From positions 1 through 30,904 of the forward strand of contig CAZMZM010000024.1 of assembly GCA_964570865.1 (NCBI GenBank): DNA of 30,904 nucleotides, written 5' to 3'. The notes under the pieces were generated by a model that saw only the letters and a program-made list of their open reading frames with translations, did not search any database and was not told the origin of the DNA. The stretch comes from WGAL01 sp964570865. GTDB lineage: Bacteria; Bacteroidota; Ignavibacteria; Ignavibacteriales; Melioribacteraceae. This document shows, piece after piece, positions 25,803 through 30,904 of the stretch. A program made the position numbers and the translations under genes. How positions within the stretch are numbered: position 1 is the stretch's first letter; every line of letters starts with the position of its first letter.

Positions 25803-27113
25803 ATGTTAGAGATTTTACTGGGAGCGGTTATTGTATTAGTGATTATAAACATCATCATACAATTACGCACAACAAAAAAAGATAATTTTACTTCTGTCCA
25901 AAAAGAATTGGAAGAAAAAATAGATGCTAAGCTCAAGGAAAACGGTACTATAATTCGTGAAGAGTTTGCCGCCAATCGAGACGAAATGAATAAATCGCTG
26001 AGAGAGCAGCGTGAGGAGTTAACCGGCGCATTAAGGCTGCTTGGCGACCAACTGATGAACAGGTTCGATAAATTCTCGGAAAAAGAATCGGAGCAATTTG
26101 AAAAATTCGAGCTGAGACTGGAAAAATCGGCAAAATCAAATGAAGAGCAGATGGGCAAAATTGAAGCGCGAATTGAGAAAAATCTAACTGAAATCAGAAC
26201 AAACAACGAAAAGAAACTTGAAGAGATGAGAGTTACCGTGGATGAAAAACTTCACGCAACTCTCGAAAAGCGTTTGGGGGAATCATTTAAGCAAGTCAGC
26301 GAGCGCTTGGAAGCTGTTCATAAGGGTTTGGGAGATATGCAAAATCTGGCGGCGGGAGTCGGTGACCTGAAACGCGTACTTACAAATGTTAAAACTCGCG
26401 GTACGTGGGGTGAATTTCAGTTAGGGAATTTAATTGAGCAAATACTTACTCCGGGGCAATTTGAGACTAATGTGGCAACTAAAAAAAGGAGCGATGCAAG
26501 AGTCGAGTTTGCAGTAAAACTACCGGGAAGAGGTGAAAAAAAAGAAGAAGTTGTTTGGCTTCCCATAGATTCGAAATTCCCTAAAGAAGATTTTGAACGT
26601 CTTCTTCAAGCTAAGGAAACAGCCAATACGGTTGAAATTGCGGAATCGCGAAAAAGTTTAGAGCGTGCGATTAAATCCTTTGCGAAAGATATTTCGACCA
26701 AGTATTTAGCTCCGCCGGAAACTACCGATTTTGCAATCATGTTTCTACCGATTGAATCGCTCTATGCCGAGATTTTAAGCATCCCCGGGCTTGCCGATTA
26801 CGTTCAACGAACATTTCGCGTTACTATTGCAGGTCCTACAAACCTCCTTGCACTTCTAAACAGTTTGCAAATGGGATTTAAAACTTTGGCAATTGAAAAA
26901 CGCTCAAGTGAAGTTTGGAAATTATTAAGCGCCGTAAAAACAGAGTTCGGTAAGTTCGGTGATATTCTGGAGAAAACACAAAAGAAACTCGAAACCGCCA
27001 GTAACTCAATCGGCGAAGCTACACGTAAAACAAGAACAATAGAACGAAAACTACGCGGCGTTGAAGAATTACCGTCGGCTGAAGCCGTTAAATTGATTGG
27101 TAATGAAGATTAA
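25803..27113 (+). CDS. rmuC: DNA recombination protein RmuC
   Basis: Nuclease-like protein that limits recombination at inverted repeats; known in E. coli, exact activity uncertain. 436 residues. An N-terminal membrane helix (about 2-21) is followed by a long charged coiled coil (about 30-180) and the RmuC domain, with KTRGTWGEFQLGNLIEQIL (about 198-216), SDARVEFAVKLPGR, LPIDSKFPKEDFERLL and a C-terminal helical part. The start is supported by AAGGGG 5 nt before the ATG. It has its own 159-bp upstream gap and so probably its own promoter. Confidence 0.94.
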   Translation: MLEILLGAVIVLVIINIIIQLRTTKKDNFTSVQKELEEKIDAKLKENGTIIREEFAANRDEMNKSLREQREELTGALRLLGDQLMNRFDKFSEKESEQFEKFELRLEKSAKSNEEQMGKIEARIEKNLTEIRTNNEKKLEEMRVTVDEKLHATLEKRLGESFKQVSERLEAVHKGLGDMQNLAAGVGDLKRVLTNVKTRGTWGEFQLGNLIEQILTPGQFETNVATKKRSDARVEFAVKLPGRGEKKEEVVWLPIDSKFPKEDFERLLQAKETANTVEIAESRKSLERAIKSFAKDISTKYLAPPETTDFAIMFLPIESLYAEILSIPGLADYVQRTFRVTIAGPTNLLALLNSLQMGFKTLAIEKRSSEVWKLLSAVKTEFGKFGDILEKTQKKLETASNSIGEATRKTRTIERKLRGVEELPSAEAVKLIGNED

Positions 27114-27194
27114 GATAGACAAATCGTCAAATCTTTAATACCCCGACTACAAACAATTAATCCGGCATTGTTGATGAAATAAATGTGAAATAAT

Positions 27195-27770
27195 ATGAAC
27201 AAACTTGTAAACATTAACTTTTTTAATGATTTTGAATCTGCCAAACTCGCTTCAATAAAGGAACGCAAACCTATTTTGCTTCAATTCGAAAGGGAAAAAT
27301 GTTCCGGTTGTAAAAAATTGGATAGGCTTACTTACCCGAATCAGGAAGTTACGGAAGAACTCACAAAATGGTTTATTCCGCTGAAACTTCAGATTTTAGA
27401 AGATCATAAAATCCGCTCTCATTTTTCGGCTGTTTGGACTCCTTCATTTTATTTAACCGATAGAAACATGAAAATCTACTATAAAGCCGACGGCTATTTT
27501 AACGCTGAAGATTTTCGCTTGCACATGAGAATCGCACTTTCTCAATATTTACTTTCAAGGGGTAAATATCAGGACGTAATAGATTTGATGAATAACGGTT
27601 TACAACTATTTCCCGATACCCCGACTACTTCAAGATTACTTTTTATCAGAGGACAGGCTGAATACCTATTTAACCGGAATAACAAGGTCTTTAGAGCAAC
27701 AATGATTGAACTTTCAGAGCGCTTCCCTAATTCACCCGAAACGCGAATGTGGCCTTGGATGGATGATTAG
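27195..27770 (+). CDS. Thioredoxin-fold protein with CxxC and C-terminal TPR-like helices
   Basis: 191 residues, no signal peptide seen, so probably cytosolic. The N-terminal domain has a redox CSGC (Cys36, Cys39) after a beta strand, and the cis-Pro region WTPSF (81-85), as in thioredoxin-like proteins. The active-site context EREKCSGCKKLD differs from the classic WCGPC. The last 70 residues form helices with spacing like one or two TPR repeats (SRGKYQDVIDLMNNGL and RGQAEYLFNRNNKVFRA). The partner is unknown. It lies 81 bp after rmuC and 41 bp before the TauE-like gene. I see no clear ribosome binding site for its ATG. Confidence 0.75.
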   Translation: MNKLVNINFFNDFESAKLASIKERKPILLQFEREKCSGCKKLDRLTYPNQEVTEELTKWFIPLKLQILEDHKIRSHFSAVWTPSFYLTDRNMKIYYKADGYFNAEDFRLHMRIALSQYLLSRGKYQDVIDLMNNGLQLFPDTPTTSRLLFIRGQAEYLFNRNNKVFRATMIELSERFPNSPETRMWPWMDD

Positions 27771-27811
27771 ATGAAATATATTTTCGAACTTTATTATTAG
27801 GAATTGATTAG

Positions 27812-28561
27812 ATGGTATATGCAATTGTCGGATTGATTATTCTCGCCGCTTCATTTTTGTTTTCAATGCTTGGACTGGGCGGAGCTATACTTTATGTGCC
27901 GATAATGAAATGGGCGGGTTTTTCCGTAAAAGAAGTTGCCATTCCCCTCGGTCTGTTTCTTAATTGCCTTACAACTTCAATCGCATTGATAGCATTTGCC
28001 CGCAACCGACTTGTAGATTGGAAAGGAGGCGGAGCTATGACGCTGGCGGCGTTTGTATTTGCTCCAATCGGAGCTATTTCATCCGATTATATACCTACCA
28101 CGATTATTTTAATTTTGTTCTCCGGTGTGGTAATCATTGTTGCAACACGAATGTTATTTTCATCGATCCAACCGGAACCGAAAGGGAAAATCAGTTTTAA
28201 GAAAAGAACAATTATTGGTGCATTAGTTGGAATGGTTGCCGGATTTTCTGCGGGGTTACTTGGGATTGGAGGCGGATTTTTAATGGCGCCGCTTCTTATG
28301 TGGATGGGATACACGACTAAGCAGGCAGCCGGAACATCGGCTTTTGCAGTTGCATTTTCTTCACTTTCGGGATTTTTAGGTCACGTTTCGCAAGGACATG
28401 TTAATTGGACGCTTACAATAATACTGGGAACAGCGGTAATCATCGGGGCTTTAATCGGAAGTAATTTTATGATAGCCAAAGCAAATACCGCCCGCATCAA
28501 ACAAGTATTTGCAGTTGTCCTGTACGGAATAGCAATAAAATTAATAGTTGGAGTAATTTAA
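27812..28561 (+). CDS. Sulfite exporter TauE/SafE family membrane protein
   Basis: 249 residues with about eight membrane helices in two related halves. The first half has the glycine motif GLGGAILYVP (about 22-31), the second GIGGGFLMAPLLM (about 150-162), as expected for the internal duplication of this family. Members export sulfite, sulfoacetate or similar organosulfonates or act as permeases of unclear substrate; no sulfur gene nearby settles it. AGGA (27798-27801) precedes the ATG. It is followed 24 bp later by the cation exporter gene, probably co-transcribed. Confidence 0.9.
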   Translation: MVYAIVGLIILAASFLFSMLGLGGAILYVPIMKWAGFSVKEVAIPLGLFLNCLTTSIALIAFARNRLVDWKGGGAMTLAAFVFAPIGAISSDYIPTTIILILFSGVVIIVATRMLFSSIQPEPKGKISFKKRTIIGALVGMVAGFSAGLLGIGGGFLMAPLLMWMGYTTKQAAGTSAFAVAFSSLSGFLGHVSQGHVNWTLTIILGTAVIIGALIGSNFMIAKANTARIKQVFAVVLYGIAIKLIVGVI

Positions 28562-28585
28562 TTATATGGAGAAAAGGAAATAGAA

Positions 28586-29491
28586 ATGGCACATCACCAC
28601 CATGATGAAGTAACATCAGCTAAAAGTTTGTTAATAACAATGTCGTTGAACTTTTTGATTACAATTGTAGAAATAATCGGTGGAATACTTTCCGGCTCAC
28701 TTTCGCTAATTTCTGATGCGCTTCATAATTTTAGCGATGGAATTGCGGTAATAATAAGCTATTTTGCAATTAAATTGAAGAGTAAAGAAAACTCGGAAAA
28801 ACACACTTTCGGATTTAAACGTGCCGAAATACTTGCCGCCTTTTTTAATTCTTCGGTTCTATTAGTGATTTCGGTCTATTTGTTCTATGAATCTGTAAAC
28901 CGGCTGATGCACCCTTCGGAAGTTTCGGGCGGAATCATGACAATTGTGGCATTAACCGGGCTTATTGCTAACGTAACCGGAACGCTTCTGTTAAAAAAAG
29001 GGGCTTCTTACAGCATGAACATTAAAGCCGCATATCTCCATTTGTTAAGTGATGCCGTTTCCTCGGTTGGCGTAATTTTGGGAGGCGTTGCAATTTACTT
29101 ATGGCATTTTTACCGTCTCGATCCGATTCTTACAATCATGATTGCCCTTTACGTATTAAAGGAAAGCTATGAAATTTTGATTGAATCACTTCATGTATTA
29201 ATGGAAGGAACTCCCAAAAATATTTCCATTGCAGAAATACAAAAAGAAGTTGAATCGTTTGAAGAAGTTGCAGATATTCACCACATACACGTTTGGTCGG
29301 TTGGCGAAGATGATATTCATCTTGAGGCGCATATTAACATAAAAAATATGTTCATTAAAGAAAGCGATTTATTACGCGATAAAATAGTTGAAATGCTTCG
29401 TGAAAAGTTTAAAATTACTCATCCGACAATTCAGTTTGAATGCGGACGATGCGTTGGAGAAGGAAGAGTCAAAAGCAAACCGGAAAGTTAG
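28586..29491 (+). CDS. Cation diffusion facilitator (Zn/Cd/Co-type exporter)
   Basis: 301-residue inner-membrane metal/proton antiporter. Six helices, with the metal site formed by HNFSD in helix II (His47, Asp51) and HLLSD in helix V (His152, Asp156), the His-Asp pattern usual for zinc transport. The N-terminus MAHHHHDE is a natural histidine cluster. The C-terminal cytosolic ferredoxin-like domain (about 210-290) has HHIHVWSV, and it ends with a CGRC pair (about 287-290), perhaps another metal site. AAGGA is upstream of the ATG. It is paired with the TauE-like gene, and no metal-responsive regulator is in view. Confidence 0.95.
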   Translation: MAHHHHDEVTSAKSLLITMSLNFLITIVEIIGGILSGSLSLISDALHNFSDGIAVIISYFAIKLKSKENSEKHTFGFKRAEILAAFFNSSVLLVISVYLFYESVNRLMHPSEVSGGIMTIVALTGLIANVTGTLLLKKGASYSMNIKAAYLHLLSDAVSSVGVILGGVAIYLWHFYRLDPILTIMIALYVLKESYEILIESLHVLMEGTPKNISIAEIQKEVESFEEVADIHHIHVWSVGEDDIHLEAHINIKNMFIKESDLLRDKIVEMLREKFKITHPTIQFECGRCVGEGRVKSKPES

Positions 29492-29820
29492 TGGAAATTT
29501 TACCTAATCTTTCTTTCTAATATGTTATCTTACTCGGAAACACGACAGCAATCCGCATCCCAATTTTCTTTCCGATCTTTACTCCAATCGGAATAAGGCT
29601 GCCATAAACCTATTATTTTTGCTCATTTGAATAAAAAAGGAAAACGAGATTATCGGAGTTGAAATCCAAGGTTTTTTTAATATATCTTTTGAATTTCGAT
29701 GCGGCATTTTTCTCCAAATCCGGTTTTGTTTTTTGCGATTATTAAATATGAAAAACAACAGACTACGAGTAAAATAAAATGTTTTTAGTTAACGTCTTTT
29801 CTCCCGTAAATTATTGACTA

Positions 29821-29852
29821 TTTGTTTTTGTCTCTATTTCAGCCTATATTTT
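29821..29852 (+). promoter_or_regulatory. Possible Bacteroidota-type promoter for the DUF4405 gene
   Basis: TTTG (29821-29824), 20 nt, then TATATTTT (29845-29852) fits the -33/-7 spacing well. Transcription would start near 29859 and leave a leader of about 210 nt before the TTG start at 30072, with a hairpin near its 5' end. Chance matches are likely in sequence this AT-rich. Confidence 0.35.
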
Positions 29853-29866
29853 AAGGGTTAATGTAT

Positions 29867-29890
29867 CGGGATGTTTATTTCCCGCTTTTT
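29867..29890 (+). terminator. Hairpin followed by T run in the long intergenic region
   Basis: CGGGA (29867-29871) pairs with TCCCG (29880-29884) around an 8-nt loop, followed by C and five T. It is 375 bp beyond the cation exporter stop and just downstream of a promoter candidate, so it could end a distant transcript, attenuate the DUF4405 leader, or be chance. The stem is only 5 bp. Confidence 0.35.
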
Positions 29891-30071
29891 ATTTTATAAC
29901 AAAAAACAATATGAAATATTGACTGTATTTATTTTATACCGTTCCGGTTTACTTAATTGAAATAACGGAAGTAACGCTTAAAACCGAATAGAACTATCAA
30001 GGAAATATTATTAATTTTAACTTTATTCAAATAATTTTTACAATTATACTAAAATTTTTAGGAGAAAGAAA

Positions 30072-30902
30072 TTGGCAAAAAACAACGGAATAAATTGGCG
30101 CTTTTTTACGAGCATATATATGGCATATTCACTCTTATTGATGACTATTACGGGAATAGTACTTTACATTGCTCCTCCCGGACGAATTGCGCATTGGTCG
30201 TCATGGACTTTTATCGGATTTACTAAAACCGAATGGCAGGCTTTACATACAATCTTTTCATTTTTATTTGTAATTTCCGGTACATTCCACGTAATTTATA
30301 ACTGGAAGCCATTAATGCATTACATTAGCGAAAAAACAAAGACAGGGAAGAAGCTGAGGAAAGAGTTTTCATTGGTTACTTTAACTGTAGTTATATTCTT
30401 TATTATGACTTATTTTAACATTCCTCCTTTCGGCTCGTTTATGGATTTAGGCGAGTATATTACAGAATCGTGGGAGAATCCGGAAAACACGCCCCCAATT
30501 CCACATGCGGAATTACTTACCGTAGGTGAATTTTCACGCACAATTAATATGCCGATTACACAAATAAAACAAAAACTCCGTAAAGCCGGAATTGAAGTAA
30601 AGGACACTAATCAAACAATAGCCGATTTGGCAAGTGATTTTAAAATGAATCCAAATGATATATACAATCTTCTCAAAACCGAAACTCGGCAAACAGCAGG
30701 AGCAAAGTTTGTGCAAGGAAGCGGATTCGGACAGAAGAAACTTTCCATGATTCTGAAAGAAAGCAATATCAGTTGGGAAGATGGTGTAAAAATGTTATCC
30801 GCTCAAGAGATAAAAGTAAAGGGCGATGACAAACTTAAAAATATTGCCGAAGAGAATAATATTTCGCCGTTAGAAATAATAAAAGCTCTCGGCTTAAAAT
30901 AA
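30072..30902 (+). CDS. DUF4405 membrane protein (cytochrome b-like) with duplicated C-terminal helical domain
   Basis: 276 residues. The N-terminal third has three membrane helices (about 12-33, 56-76, 99-117). His41, His59 (QALHTIF) and His73 (GTFHVIYNW) fit the DUF4405 family, thought to bind haem like small b-type cytochromes and pass electrons in the membrane. The soluble remainder holds two related helical units, 147-202 and 222-275. Each ends in a leucine/isoleucine-rich helix after an Asn-x-x-Pro or Ile-Ser-Pro turn (NPNDIYNLL and SPLEIIKAL). Start is TTG with GGAGA (30061-30065) 6 nt before it. It is last in the window and may open an electron-transfer operon beyond the edge. Confidence 0.85.
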   Translation: MAKNNGINWRFFTSIYMAYSLLLMTITGIVLYIAPPGRIAHWSSWTFIGFTKTEWQALHTIFSFLFVISGTFHVIYNWKPLMHYISEKTKTGKKLRKEFSLVTLTVVIFFIMTYFNIPPFGSFMDLGEYITESWENPENTPPIPHAELLTVGEFSRTINMPITQIKQKLRKAGIEVKDTNQTIADLASDFKMNPNDIYNLLKTETRQTAGAKFVQGSGFGQKKLSMILKESNISWEDGVKMLSAQEIKVKGDDKLKNIAEENNISPLEIIKALGLK

Positions 30903-30904
30903 GA

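Larger units (their letters stand above)
29492..30071. other. 580-bp intergenic region without a convincing gene
   Basis: Strongly AT-rich, with stops in all frames. It holds a 7-bp inverted repeat TTCCGAT/ATCGGAA (29570-29576 and 29587-29593) without a T run, a candidate promoter at 29821-29852, and a second weaker match (TTG 29659-29661, 21 nt, TATCTTTT 29683-29690). A terminator-like hairpin is at 29867-29884. The largest ATG frame I noticed is 29 codons from 29699 and has no ribosome binding site. No tRNA- or riboswitch-like fold was evident by eye. Confidence 0.6.

Noticed and set aside
27771..27800. Nine-codon frame abutting the thioredoxin-fold gene stop, with GATTAGATG repeated before the next gene
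   Set aside because: Too short to judge; most likely a chance duplication of a stop/start-like word rather than a leader peptide.
28589..28603. His-rich start of the cation exporter as a cloning tag
   Set aside because: Natural histidine clusters are common in this transporter family, and the flanking sequence is continuous genomic sequence.
29699..29788. 29-codon small open frame in the long intergenic region
   Set aside because: No ribosome binding site and no recognisable sequence; expected by chance.
1..30904. CRISPR arrays, tRNA/rRNA genes, insertion sequences, prophage or defence islands
   Set aside because: No repeat-spacer pattern, cloverleaf, transposase or phage gene was seen; the lone methyltransferase is the only defence-like gene.

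Overview
The window is an AT-rich, densely packed stretch of bacterial chromosome. It holds 26 protein-coding genes, one cut by the left edge and one of them (comF) with an unusual start. I see no rRNA, tRNA, CRISPR array, insertion sequence or prophage. Lipid A genes show a Gram-negative envelope. MEP-pathway isoprenoid genes, PlsY-type phospholipid synthesis, pyruvate phosphate dikinase and candidate promoters close to the Bacteroidota -33/-7 pattern (TTTG, about 20 nt, TAnnTTTG) suggest the Bacteroidota/Chlorobi/Ignavibacteria side of bacteria. An Ignavibacteria-like lineage is my best guess, from protein flavour only and without a database search. Many genes start with TTG or GTG, often behind a clear AGGAG-like ribosome binding site.

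Positions 1-20382 are all on the minus strand. In transcription order the genes are surE, a VWA/amidotransferase-fold membrane protein, a bacteriohemerythrin, comF, a glycoside-hydrolase-2-fold membrane protein, smc, an MtnX-like HAD phosphatase, an isoprenylcysteine methyltransferase-like protein, lpxB, a DUF374 acyltransferase, lpxK and ppdK. A strong hairpin terminator follows ppdK. After it come queA, ispD, plsY and gpsA (partial). Most junctions overlap or are within 20 bp, so these are a few long operons covering envelope lipid synthesis, chromosome segregation and central carbon metabolism.

From 20470 the strand flips. A solitary N4/N6 DNA methyltransferase gene is translationally coupled to xseA, followed by xseB, dxs and a Gfo/Idh/MocA oxidoreductase. 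Next are rmuC, a thioredoxin-fold protein, a TauE/SafE exporter and a cation diffusion facilitator. After a 580-bp non-coding stretch comes a DUF4405 membrane protein with a repeated C-terminal domain. XseAB and RmuC are both DNA-processing nucleases or nuclease-related proteins. Dxs and IspD are two steps of the same isoprenoid pathway placed on opposite strands.

Most of the window is ordinary core genome. The most unusual items are: (1) an 832-residue protein joining a GH2 glycosidase fold, with both catalytic glutamates apparently replaced, to a polytopic membrane domain just upstream of smc; (2) comF, whose zinc-ribbon N-terminus is intact but has no ATG/GTG/TTG start and appears to use AUA in an AUAA overlap with the preceding stop; (3) a lone DNA methyltransferase coupled to xseA; (4) a DUF374 acyltransferase inside the lpxB-lpxK pair, a candidate lipid A secondary acyltransferase.
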